DNA of 64,000 nt from Phoronis australis (taxonomy: Eukaryota; Phoronida; Phoronidae), in the NCBI GenBank assembly GCA_002633005.1, contig NMRA01000113.1:273530-337529 (forward strand), read 5' to 3'. The position numbers and the translations under genes are program-made. The number at the start of each line of letters is the position of its first letter. Within the stretch, counting starts at the first letter, position 1. Shown here piece by piece: positions 34,170 through 46,600 of the stretch. The notes beneath the pieces are model-generated. The model was given only the letters and a program-made list of their open reading frames with translations. It did no database searches and was not told where the DNA came from.

Positions 34170-36265
34170 ATGAAGCCCACGAATAGCAACAGCTCACTTC
34201 AATTAATCTGAGACGGCGCCACTCTAGTGCTGCACGCGAATTTGGAATCCTGCTTAATCTCAAGATCGCGTATGCGTGAACTTGGAATTGAATATTCATT
34301 AAGGCAATCAGGTGAAATGTTTTGTTCATGCAAAGAATTTTTGACATCGAATCCGCATTGGCCTCGTGATCCACCCATTTTTATGCGCCCACATATATTT
34401 ATATGTGGACGCATTATGCCGTCATCTCTGTCCGTCCGTCCGTCCGTCCGGGCGGCGTCCGGCGTCCGCTTCAGTGCTCTATCTCCAAAACCCTTTGACA
34501 TACGTTCATGAAATTTGGCACATATGTTCCATTCATGAATGGCACGGCATGTGCGAACTTTCGGACGGATCCGACTACCGGTGTGCCCCCTAGTGGCAAT
34601 TTTAGTTTTTTACGCTTACCTTTGTATCTTCACTGAAAAGTCCTGAACGGATTTTCATGAAATTTGGTATGTAGGCACTTATTAGTGAGATGACGCTATC
34701 CTGCCGTTTTCAGATGGATTCGACATAGTTTGCGCCACTTAGTGGCCATTTTTAATGTTTTCGAGTCTGTTTTTGTGCGTCCATCCCTCTATCAACCAAA
34801 CCGCTCAAAGGATGATTGTGAAAATTGGCATGTATATGCTTACTATGTAGAGGACGGTTGACGATGATTTTCCGACGATTTCGACTACTGTGGCGCCTCC
34901 TAGTGGCAGTTTTGTTTTTTTTCGCCTATGGCTGTATCTCCTAAACCGTTCGCAGGATCTTTACAAATTGTGTAAGTATATTTATATGATGTTAACAACG
35001 GAAGATGACGACTTTTGGTCGGATCCGACTACCGGTGTGCCCCCTAGTGGCAATTTTAGTTTTTTACGCTTACCTTTGTATCTTCAAAAGTATTGAACGG
35101 ATTTTCATGAAATTTGGTATGTAGGCACCTATTAGTGAGATGACGCTATCCTACTGTTTTCAGATGGATTCGACGTAGTTTGCGCCACCTAGTGGCCATT
35201 TTTACTGTTTTCGAGTCTGTATTTTTGCGTCCACCCCTCTATCAACCAAACCGCTCAAAGGATGATTGTGAAAATTGGCGTGTATGTGCTTACTATAAGG
35301 AAGACAGCTGACAATGATTTTCAGACGATTTGGACTACTGTGGCGCCTCCTAGTGGCAGTTTTTTTTTTTTGCGCCCATGGCTGTATCTCCCAAACCGTT
35401 TGCAGGATCTTTACTAAATTTAGCAAGTGTATTTATGTGATGTTGACAACGGACGATGACGACTTTAGGATGATTCTGACTACCGGTATGCCTCTAGTGG
35501 CAATTTTAGTATTTGCCTCTAGTGGCAATTTTAGTATTTTACATTGACCTCTGTATGTTCATAGGTCTTCAGGTGTATACTTTGTGTTACTTCGTGACTA
35601 TGAAGGAAAAGTTCCAAGTAGAAATTTGTTTCTGGCATTCTAATGCTGTGCTAATCTCGTATGTTGGTAAATTTGTTTTTAATTCTATGTTTCTGTGGTG
35701 CTTTAAGCAACTGGTGTATAGGATGTGCTTGTATTATGAAGATTATTCACATTTTGCCCCTAGCCTATTGAGAAGACAATGACCATGCCTTTCCATTTTG
35801 CTAAGTACAACATACTACATATATGCCCTCTACTGGCCACTTTATGGTACCAATAAACAACCCTAGAAGGATACCGTTTGCGGTGCAATTGTGGGCGCAT
35901 TTCAACGCTCTGCGTTGCTCTTGTCTCTATGCCGTAATTTGTGTCAAAGAATCAGAGGTTGTGAATGGTTAAATCAATGGTGAATAAGACTGTCAATATA
36001 TAGTAGAAAAAGGATTGGTTAAAAATTACATTTTTTAATCAAAATGTAATTTGATTCACTCCAGTGCAAATTTTTATCAACGTGAACGTGATTATTTGAG
36101 TGAACGTCAAGTTTCCTGAAGTATTCCAACATGATTTCAAATTCACGCACGGCCACCACTCAAGCCTTTGATGCGCCGAGGAAGTCGCAGGACACTCTGG
36201 GGGTGAACATTGCGCGCTTTCTCAGTCTTCCACTGCGTGGAAGTCATCCTGTTGACGCCAAAATC
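34170..36265 (-). repeat. Right arm of the large inverted repeat, interrupted
   Basis: 34170-34380 and 35930-36265 together are the reverse complement of 30940-31500. A mobile element (34381-35923) sits between the two parts. Sequence beside the junction has drifted ('ctctatgccgtaatttgtgt' where the left arm has a shorter stretch). Confidence 0.75.
34381..35923 (+). mobile_element. Minisatellite-bearing Helentron/HINE-like element, copy B
   Basis: The left end is TTATGCGCCCACATATATTT, a palindrome facing ATATGTGGACGCAT. The right end is GTGGGCGCATTT, then the stem-loop CAACGCTCTGCGTTG and GCTCTTG. Inside, boxes of the form GYGCCNCCTAGTGG lie at 34583, 34732, 34893, 35037, 35182 and 35343, with partial ones near 35489, 35515 and 35823. 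The spacing is about 149, 161, 144, 145 and 161 bp. Boxes three apart are most alike (about 450 bp period), so the array is two copies of a three-monomer unit plus remnants. Comparison with 31301 gives the insertion point between T and T with no target duplication. It is the reverse orientation of copy A and about 460 bp longer. Confidence 0.75.
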
Positions 36266-36377
36266 GTAGTACCCATCATGGAACCTATAGTATTATTAGA
36301 AGAGCAAAAAAAATGAAACTTAAAATAGGAACTTATTCAAAATGTTTAACCACAAACAGTCACAATTTCAAAAAGTT

Positions 36378-36989
36378 TTTTTTTTTTGACGGATCCCCAT
36401 ATTAGATGGTTCCAATTTAGAATACTACATAGAATTATTGTAACAAATACCTTTTTAGTCAAAATATGTGTTAGGGATTCTGATCTATGTTCCTTTTGTA
36501 ATAAAGCTCTAGAGACGCTGTCACACCTTTTTTGGGAATGTAGCTTTTTACAAGATTTCTTGAAGGAATTCGGAAAGCTACTTCAAAAGTGTGGCATTCA
36601 GCTTCCCAACTGTCTGTCTTACGATAGTGTTATTATTGGACTTTACAAGACGCATGATTTTCTATTTAACATTTTCCTTCTACTAGCTAAACAGTACATT
36701 TACAACGAGAGATGTCACAAAAATATACCTAATTTTCTCAAGTTCGTTACAAAAACTTATGAATACTATAATGCTGAAAATTTTAATGCACATAAAAACT
36801 TTGTATATGACAGCTTCTCTGCAAAATGGGAAAATTTTATTGTTCATGTTAACTTCATGTAGAAGATATTTACTTTAAACGAGATCGGATAATGGTCTTC
36901 CTGAGGTGTGCATGCGTGAATGAATGGTGTATTTATTTGTTCGTTTGTTTTTGTAATTGTTTGTAAATGATAATAAATACAAAAAAAAA
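36378..36989 (+). mobile_element. 5'-truncated LINE insertion
   Basis: It is flanked by the 10 bp target duplication TCAAAAAGTT (36368-36377 and 36990-36999). A short A-rich tail 'aataaatacaaaaaaaaa' ends it. The reading frame to 36862 is the C-terminal zinc-finger region of a non-LTR reverse transcriptase: HIRWFQFRILHRIIVTNTFL, DSDLCSFCNKALETLSHLFW (a CxxC...HxxxxC finger), then a helix-rich tail ending at the stop. Only about 0.6 kb of the element was copied in. The T-run just after the left target duplication is unusual. Confidence 0.85.
36386..36862 (+). pseudogene. C-terminal end of a LINE reverse transcriptase
   Basis: It is 158 codons open to the natural stop. The CxxC pair (LCSFC) followed by HLFWEC is the zf-RVT-type module found after the reverse transcriptase of several LINE clades. 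The polymerase and endonuclease domains are absent. It is dead on arrival through 5' truncation. Confidence 0.8.
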
Positions 36990-37179
36990 TCAAAAAGTTA
37001 ATTCATAGTGATTTCCGGATACCCGCATCCGCCGTGTGGATGCCCGGGGCCGTCGCCCCCAGCCGGCCCATCTGCGCGCAAGTACCGACATACCGGAGAC
37101 GAGGCAGTATGCCCATGGATTATCATTGGAAGCGCCTGCTATTGTTGCTAAGTTTGTTCTACGTTAGCTAATGACCTAC

Positions 37180-38480
37180 CATAAGCCAGAACAGTTCGGA
37201 GCCGATAAGTCTCTGTTATTCGGGGGCACACTCAATCAATGAGCTATACAAAATTTTAATATTAATATAATTTATCTCATTGGACCACACTGGTTAACTG
37301 CTGGCGTGCGTTCAGTAGACGCTAGCGAACTGAACGGGAGGCCTTCACCAACAGATGACGCTTCGAAATTCATGTTTTGGCGCAGACGCATTCAGCTTGT
37401 TGATGGAGTCTTGAAAGTTGATGCCGACAGCTCTGCGGGGTGGTAGGTTTGTTAATTGTTGGTGTTTGACGTAGACAAGAAACGAATCATCTCATGTTGA
37501 TAATCAGGTGGATTTAAAATGAAATCTGCCTTTCTCGCTGGGCCAACCATTTCACTCTCGGTCATGTTGTGACATGCAACTTCCGGTAGGCAATTACTAG
37601 TACTAGTAGTGTAGTGTTCTACTTCTAGTACATCGCCCTGCCCTGGCTGCACAGGCGTACAGGGGCGATAGTACACCCCCATAAAAAGTTACTCATATCA
37701 GAGTGCAGCGAACAAAAGCGACTAAAAGATGCACTGGTCAGAGGAATCTCAGTGGAACGGATGCCCTAGCCACTAGCTCTTGAGAACTATCAAATTCACC
37801 ACGTAACATTTTTCATTTTTTGTTTTTGATCAGAATTTTTTTTTTGTAGTGCTGCATGGAACTTATAGTCCTAATTAGAAGAGCAAAAAAAGATGAAACA
37901 TAATATAGGAACTTAGCTCTTTGGCCACCATGAGCCAGAACAGTTCGGAGCCGTTCAGTCTCTGTTATATGATAATACGGGGCACACTCAATCAATGTTG
38001 AAAGCCTGCTTATTTTGAATGAATTCACCAATAGATGATGCTTCGAAATTCATCTTTTGGCGCAGACGCGTCTTGAAAGTTGATGCCGATCTGCTGACTG
38101 GTCTGCAAGGTAGTAGGTTTGTTAATAGTTGTTTGACGTAGACAAGAAACAAATCACCTCATGTTGATAATCAGGTGGATTTAAAATAAAATCTGCCTTT
38201 CTCACTGGGCCAAACATGGTGTTGTGACATCTAACTTCCGGTAGGCAATTACTAGTACATCGCCCTGCCGTGTCTGCAGGTACACCCCCATAAAAAGTTA
38301 CTCATCTCAAAGTACAGTGAATAAAATCGACTAAAAGATGAACTGGTCAGAGAAATCTCAGTGGAACGGATGCCCTAGGCACTAAACATGGTGTTACCAC
38401 TTAAATTAGATTACCAGTACTAAACAAATGTGTGCAAGATGCTCTTGAGTATTATCAAATTCATCACCTAACATTTTTGT
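37180..38480. repeat. Diverged tandem duplication, period about 680 bp
   Basis: Shared landmarks: 'agaacagttcggagccg' at 37188 and 37930; 'ttcacca' plus 'gatgatgcttcgaaattcat' at 37344 and 38024; 'ggtggatttaaaat' at 37508 and 38174; 'cacccccataaaaagttac' at 37674 and 38284; 'cagtggaacggatgcccta' near 37750 and 38360. The leading part 'agaagagcaaaaaaa' also occurs at 36299 and 37878. There is no open frame. It is an unclassified repeat. Confidence 0.7.
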
Positions 38481-40657
38481 TTTTGATTAAAAATTTGATT
38501 TATTTCTTAAACTTCATGTTTTTTCTATGCCTTTTATCTACACCAGGCAGAAAGTCCAACAAAGTTCTTATTAGGTGATTCAGACATCAACCAGCTAGCC
38601 TGCAGTTTTCAGAATTAATGCAATGATAGCCTAAGAACAACACTTGATGACCGTGAGATAATTTCATTTATTACTTCGAATTTCTTCCACTATTTAGTGA
38701 ATTATCTCCAAAGGGTTCCGGAACTGACATGATCCAGAAGTGACTCATTGACTGTACAGAGCCTGTGGATGCCGAAGGCGTATAGGCGATGACCCATTGG
38801 ATTGCTCAACTGATTTACTTTTTAATTGATTAAATCCTACATAATATGTATGGAAACAGTTACCTGATTGAACATTTTCTCAGCACTATCTTTTCACAGT
38901 TCTGACACCTTGGTTGTGACCCAAATGAGAATGCTCTACAAATTTGGCTTCTTGTATTGTCAAAAAAATGAAATAATATAGCAATTTTATATTTACAGTA
39001 TTAACTGAACAACAGTATCACAGCATGTCTGACGACCTACTTGTTATGCATATATATACCCTAAAACAGAAGGTTAAGTAATCATAGTTGCGTGGTGGTG
39101 TATTTGTGTTGAAATGATATATGTAGGTACGTCTGGTGGAGGATTGGTATATTTCATTTGATCCGTCATAAAGTAAAACAGCTAAGCGCCTCCAAACATG
39201 AAAAAGGTCGATTTGTGTTGTATTAGTCCTGTCCCAATTATTTGTATAGCTTCCTAAATGTGACTCATGTGTTCACTCTGGGTATGAGTTGTTCACACTA
39301 GATAACTGCACTTGATTATGACAGGGCTAATGGATGGGTCTGACCAGGTAAACAACAATAACAGAGCAAGTCCACTTCTGACATTGGAGTTCAGTCTTCG
39401 TTCTGCTACTGGTAGTCGCAGGTGGATTGATATCTTGTCTTGTCATCTGTTAACGGTTTGAAATTGTTGGAATTGTGTTCTGCTGTTCTGATGTTACTAA
39501 ACTTTACTGGACTTCTGATTCCTATTGTCATGTGAATGTTGCTTTTTGTTCGCTCATTAAAGTTATTATGACAGTTTTAATGTTTGATTAAATGTTGCAG
39601 TGTTATGGGTTTATCTTGGTTCTTAATTTACAACCATTGAGGAAACACAATGTCCATCTTGTTCTGTGCAGGTCATCCATGTTTGCTGAATGGATTTAAA
39701 GGACAAACCAAGAAATAGACCTTTTGCTGGGCAGTTAATGACATTGAACTTTTGTGGCATGGATAGTAAATACACCTCTTGGCAACAATAATTAATTCAA
39801 AAAAATGCCTCTCCAAGATAACCGGTGATCTGTATTTTTAGTATGGAACAGCGCTGTGTTCCCCTTTAAGGGCCAACACAGACAGAGAGCCATGTGCCTC
39901 GAATGCAAATGAGCTTGGGTCATACCTCATGTCTGTGGCAAAGTTAACCTTCAGGATTTTGCTTCCCAAAGTGGTGAGGCAAATGTCTCACTTGTTGGAT
40001 TTCTTTTATCTGGGGAACATACTAAATCTTCAAAGCATGCAGGCAAATAAACAAAGAGCTTATCAGATTACTTCTGGTATGCATCGAAAATTATTTATTC
40101 ACCTGCCAACAACAAATCTTTTTCGCTGGTTTATTTTAATTGTGTTGGTATATTGCCTTGTTATGTGTGGGTAACACTGAGGTGAGGTAATGTCACTTGA
40201 GGCACACTGTTCAGCTCTTAGCTGTCCCTCTGCGCTGGCAGTGAGGACTAAAGTGAACGAAGATGTATAACTAAAGCTATGATAAACCATGTTTGGTAGT
40301 TGTCAAAAAACTTCACTTCTGCTAATGCTTTGTGAAATGCATTCTTATCTTTTAATTGTATTGAGATTGGAATAATAGTAATTCCGTTAATGGCCATAAT
40401 GACTGCTTTCGCTGCTGAAGCTAACTTGCAACTTTTGGTTTAAGACCACACTTGCTGACGCCTTGGAATTACTTTCATGAGTTGTGTTTATACTGAAGGC
40501 ATGGGTTCATTGCGCCTTTAAGGGTTGATCTAGTGGAGGACTTCCTGTAACTAGATCTGTATTCAACAATATTGTGATTATGCAGTATTGTTATCGATTG
40601 TTTGGAATTCAATGTTCACTAATTGTTGTGTGCTTGTGTTGTAGGAGAACAATCCCA
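38481..40657. other. Upstream region of the PHKG gene
   Basis: No supported coding exon is present. The first coding exon of PHKG begins after an acceptor (ttgtgttgtag, 40634-40644), so at least one non-coding 5' exon must lie upstream, probably in this stretch. 'gaccag|gtaaac' near 39349 is one possible donor, unproven. Confidence 0.4.
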
Positions 40658-43600
40658 ATGATGGGCTACGATGAAACAGATGATCTGCCAGATAAAGATG
40701 AAGCCAAAGAGTTCTATGCAAAATATGAACCAAAGGAAGTGTTGGGAAGGTGGGTGTCCTGTGTTGGCGAACAAAAACGGGGGAAAGATTGCTGCTATGA
40801 GTGTTAACTAGTTGAGTTGGCGCTTATTGAATCTTTCCACTTTTTACAATTCTGAAGTAAGAATTATGTCATAAATGCAGGTCTAACTGTGACGTCACCA
40901 TCATCATTATCTAACTGTTGGGCTTATGGGCAAACAATGGGGGTCATGTAGCCCAAACACAGCTCAAATATCTTAACGGAATACTTGCTTCAAGTGTAAC
41001 AGCTCAGGTTTTTTTCATCTTTTGTTAACTGATTACTTTACACTCTTTGCAATGGCCCATATGTTCTTGTCATGCTTCCACAGTGCCCTACATCATTGAA
41101 AGATCAGTCACATGTTTCTTGTTCAAAGTCTCAGTGATCAACTGACCTTATTATGGGCATTAATTAGCACTGATAATAAAAACAGGTGATTAGGTTTGTT
41201 GAGAGGCGATTTGATACATTAGGAGGACAACTTTATCAGTGAGCATTAACCTGGGGTAATTGCATTTAAACAACTGTTCTGCTAATTTAAGAAATACAGA
41301 AAGTTTTGTTTGTGTTATCCTTGTGTTGCTCTGACGAGGAACATTAAAAAGTTAGCAACATCATGAACAACTTTTCTGTAGCTTTTTCCACAGCAAAACC
41401 AATCTCGTTAGTGGTGTTAAACCTACTCTGGAGTTCCGAATAGTAGTAGAGACAGCAATAATAGTATAGACTGGAAAATTTCACGATTTTTAATAATAGT
41501 AGAGACTCTAATAATAGTATAGACCCAACATTTTTGCCACTAGAAAAGTAGAATAATAGTATAGACCGGAAATGGTCGAAAAAAAATTAATAATAGTATA
41601 GAATGGAATAATGGTATAGACGGCAAATTTGTGGAAATTTAAACATAGTATAGACTGGAATAATAATATTGGTTACAAATTTAGGTAAAATCTAATAATG
41701 TTATAGAAGAGAATAATAATGCAAAACAGCAAATTCTTAGGAATAATGGTATAGACGGGAAATTTGTGGAAAATTAAAAATAATATAGACTGGAACAATA
41801 ACATTGATTACAAATTTGCGTAAAATGTAGTAACGGTAGATGGAAATAATAGGAAGTGCAAAATCTAATAATGATGTAGATGGGATTGGAATAATAATGC
41901 AAAGAAGCATATTCTGTCTGACTTACCACCGCTATAAGTAATTGTTTCAAAGAAAAACTTTTAAATTGAAAACTAGCATAGTTAAATTATTGCAGTGGTG
42001 TATCCACACATGCCATAACATAGTACAGTGAAGTGGAATAAAGTGTCATTGCTAAAACAAAGACCATTCGTTTATTCAATAACTTTAAATGGAAGTCTNN
42101 NNNNNNNNNNNNNNNNNNNNNNNNNNNNNNNNNNNNNNNNNNNNNNNNNNNNNNNNNNNNNNNNNNNNNNNNNNNNNNNNNNNNNNNNNNNNNNNNNNNN
42201 NNNNNNNNNNNNNNNNNNNNNNNNNNNNNNNNNNNNNNNNNNNNNNNNNNNNNNNNNNNNNNNNNNNNNNNNNNNNNNNNNNNNNNNNNNNNNNNNNNNN
42301 NNNNNNNNNNNNNNNNNNNNNNNNNNNNNNNNNNNNNNNNNNNNNNNNNNNNNNNNNNNNNNNNNNNNNNNNNNNNNNNNNNNNNNNNNNNNNNNNNNNN
42401 NNNNNNNNNNNNNNNNNNNNNNNNNNNNNNNNNNNNNNNNNNNNNNNNNNNNNNNNNNNNNNNNNNNNNNNNNNNNNNNNNNNNNNNNNNNNNNNNNNNN
42501 NNNNNNNNNNNNNNNNNNNNNNNNNNNNNNNNNNNNNNNNNNNNCGAACCCGTCCAAAATAACATTCTGGCCGTCCAACAGAAAGCCGCTGCGTAAACCG
42601 TTGCTTGGGAGTCCGATTATTTTACGCTTTGAAACGTACAGTTGTATATTTTGGCGAATAAAATCTTTTAATGTGTATGACATGCGACTTCCGTGTGTAA
42701 CGCGCAGTCGTATATAGCTCTTCTAAATTACGAAATCAGAACCTAGTGTCTCGTGGTCTAGATGTTTAGAGCGAAGACACAACATTTTACGGCCAAGGTA
42801 CGATACCCGGTGTCTATAGCTAAGTTTTGGAGTAACAAATTTGTAATGAATAAAACAAAAATTGAGAACTTGCTGAAACAAATAATCGTGGAGAGTGGAA
42901 AAAAGTTAGAAAATTAATAAACGTAGAGACCCGAATAAGCTTCGTATAGACCGGAAAACGAGTCTGAAAAAAATAATCGTATATATACGACTATTCGGAA
43001 CTCGAGAGTAGTTATTGCCTACTCGAGCACAACTGTTATCTTCAAGTGAAATTTAGTTTCTATCAAAAACCCCTGTGACAATGTATAAACTGTTTAACTG
43101 TAGTAGCCATAATGTGATAATAAATGTCATGCCTGGTGCTTTCATGAAACCCCCTGGTGGCAATTTTATTTCTGTGCCTTCGGAGTTCCTTAATGAATTT
43201 TCATGAAATTTGGCTAATAGGTCTCTGTTAAGAAGATGACCATGGCTTTCCATTTTCAGACAGATTTAAAAAGTTTTGAGGCTGTTTTTGTGCATTCTTC
43301 TTTCTATCTGCCAAACTGCTTGAAGGACCATTATGAAAAGTGGTAGATGTGTTCCTGATGAGGATTCCATGACTGACGGTCATTCTTGGATGGTTTCATT
43401 TACTCTGGTGCCCCGTAGTGGTGATTTTTGTTTTAACTCAGTGGCTGTATTTCCTTAAACCTTTGCAGGACCTCTGTGAAATTTGGCAGATTTTTTTCAA
43501 TGGAGCTGACAACTGATGATGACAAGTTTCAGACCAATATGACTACAGGTCCGTTCTCTAGAGACAATTTTTTAACGTTTTCCTTTGTATTTTCGCAGTT

Positions 43601-46600
43601 TCTTTGTTGGATTTTTGTTTTAAATTTAACAGTATATTAATAAAATGACGATGTCTTCCCATTTTTTAACATATTGGTCGTGTTATTTGCCACATGGAGG
43701 CTGTATTTTGGTATTTGCCTATTCATCTGCCAAACCTCTCAAAAGGTCATTATGAAACTTGGTTAATGCGTTATCATTGGTGACATTGATTTTTGCATGG
43801 GTCTGACAGCTGTGTCCTGGTGATAATTTTGTCGAATTTGCATCCATGGCTATATCTCCTTAATTCTGTGCAGGATCTTTGTGTCATTTGGAAATGTTTT
43901 CCTATCAATCTTGCAATGACTGCCCGTGACTCCTCGACGGCACTGTCTAACGATGTGACCTCCAGTGCAAATGTACTTTCTGTGTTTGCCTCAGTATCTT
44001 CAGAGTTCCTTGGTGGTTTTTCATGAAATTTGATGAACAAGTTTCTATTATCAATAAATCAACATTTTTACATTTGGGATGGATTTGATGTATTCCGCAC
44101 CACCTAGTGGCCAGTTTTGTTGTTTTCATTTTTTTGTCATCTGCCTCAGTATCCGCCAAACCGGTGAGAAGATAATTATGAAATTCAAGAATTTCATTTT
44201 AGGCATTGCTGTCATTTTTCAAGTGCATTATGGTGCTCGCAAACATTCGATGACATCATAGAAACTTGGTAATTTTGTAAAAAATATGACGGAAAACATC
44301 CCTTGTCACTTGAGCTCACCATAATTAAAAGCACGGTTCACTGCAACAGGCTTTTTGATGCAAGTATGACGAAACAACAATCATATAAGAACAAAAAATT
44401 GAAGCGAACTACTAATGCATGAAAGATTCTTGAGGCATCATCCAATCATGCTTAAGTTAAATCTCACCACCTAAGACACCAGACCTGCGTTCCGTAGACC
44501 CAAGAAATTTACGAAAATACAAAATTATTACAAGGAAAGTACGTGATTACTCTAGCTTCACTCTCTAAATTCTTAATCTATGGAACAACTCTCAGGTTTA
44601 TACGTGCTACCAAGTTTTCAGTGATGTCAGTGGATGTTTACAAGCTGACATCTCTCCCACAATGCATTTGAAAAACGACCACCAAAGCCGGTAGTGAGGA
44701 AGTTTTGTCGTAAATGAAATTTCTTATATATTTTAGCCTGCTAGGATCACGGATTTAATTTCTTGGTTGTAATTGGTTGTCGTATTGTGTTTGTCAGGGG
44801 GGTGAGTAGTACGGTTCGGCGGTGCGTGGAGAAGACCACTAACAAGGAATACGCTGTGAAAATCATTGACATTAGTACAGAGAAGATGTCAGAACACCAG
44901 GCCAGTGAACTCTATACGTCAACAAAGAAAGAGGTGACCATACTCAAGGAATGTGCAGGACACAAGCATATTAGTAAGTGACCGAGTGAGCACAGTCACT
45001 AATTGTATGTGTAGTAATTAGCAAGAGCAGCTGTAAATACACACTGTTATGGCTTCACTAATTATTATTAGACTGCACACAATGTTTTTGTTACTGTTGC
45101 AGCATTGTTAGTATGTCTGCTGTGATATCCGCTGAATATTGTATTCTGTACAATATGAATTTATTGAAATAAACATAGAGCAGATACTGGTTTATGTAAG
45201 AAATGGATAATTTTACTATACGAAACAACAGGTTGTGTGCTTCTCTACTCCACTTTGCTTTGGATTTCAATTTTTAGGCATCCTTGTATTTATATGCATA
45301 TCTCTGGAGTATGTTAACAGATTTTCATGAAATTTCATGCAGATGTTTATAAGAGAGCCAACAACACTGTCCCATTGTCGGATGGATTTGACTTATTTTT
45401 CCTCACCTTTTGGTCATTAATTATTATTTTTTTGAGTTTTTGATATCCGCCTCTAACTTAAAGATCATTACGAAAACTGACATATGATATGTGTTTCTTT
45501 TGGGAAATGCATGGCTGATGGTGACTTGGACAGGTCTGACTGCTGTGGTGCCCTCTAATGGCAATTTTTTCTTTGATTCAATTTCTACTAAGTTCCTCGA
45601 TGGTTCTTCATTGTGTTTTTATTGAGAATTGAATTTGGGTCAAATCCTGCTACTGTGGCAGTAGTTTTGTTTTTCTTTGCGTTTATCTCAATATCTAACG
45701 ATTTCCTTGGTGAATGTTCATGAAATTTGGCAAATAAATTAATATCATGTGAACGACAGCACATTAGCCTTGTTTCAGTTAGATTTGACATTCATTTTGC
45801 CTTTTTATTGTTTTTTTCTTAAGTTATTTGTTGTCTGCCTCCCTATCCGGCCCCTAGAGCAGTACTGTAGTGGTAAAATTAGAGGTAAGTAGGCGCCAAA
45901 AGCCCACCACATCACCTTGAGCACTGAACGTAACTTACGGTGCATAGGCAATACGTTCAAATGCCAAAAGGTGGTTGGCTGCGCCTACATGCACCTATGC
46001 CCCACTACAGCACTGCCCTAGAGGCTATTATAAATTTACTACCTTTGCTCCCTGTAATGGCAATATTTAAAATATTGATATTCCCTTGTATCAATACTGC
46101 TCTTGGGGAATATGTTGTGATTCTATATATTCATGATTTTAATATTAATAGTTACAATATTTATTTCCTTTCAGTTGAGCTACATGATGCGTTTAAAAGC
46201 CCGACATTTTTTTTCCTAGTATTTGAGCTGTGAGTATTATTGCCCTGCATATCATTTTAGTTAAAAGGACAATGTGCAAAATGCAAACTGAAATTCCAAA
46301 TTTTGCTCAAAATCTCATTTCCAATATAGAAACCAAAATTCAGTATCATATTTCTATCGTGCAAAATGAAAATTGAAAATCTGAGTTTTGCTCAATTCGT
46401 TTTTCGTGAAATGTGAATTGTAGGAACCGTGTTTCACCTTCATTATCGGTTCTCAGCCTTCTGAGTCAAAAGTGGACATGATAACAGAACGCTGCATGAT
46501 GCCAGAAGTATCCATTAATGTATCAAAGTATTACTAACAAGGGAACAAGTTTTTTCTTGGACACATCAAACTTCACTTAGGTGTTAAATGACACTGACAT

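Larger units (their letters stand above)
41426..43008. mobile_element. DNA transposon-like element in PHKG intron 1
   Basis: The ends are inverted: CTCTGGAGTTCCGAATAGTA at 41426 and ACTATTCGGAACTCGAGAG ending at 43008 pair over about 20 bp with one mismatch. Both sides have TA, as in Tc1/mariner-type target duplications. The left 470 bp is an irregular array of 'aataatagtatagac' plus 'ggaaatttgtgga' words, and related words (cgtagagacccgaataa, cgtatagaccggaaaa) sit near the right end. A 446 bp assembly gap hides the middle, so the presence of a transposase cannot be judged. Confidence 0.65.

Noticed and set aside
42099-42544. CRISPR-like or phage-like arrays
   Set aside because: No regular direct repeats with unique spacers occur anywhere; this is a eukaryotic region and the tandem arrays here have no spacers.
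41987-42717. Long open frames across 42.0-42.7 kb
   Set aside because: They are open only because they run through the assembly gap.
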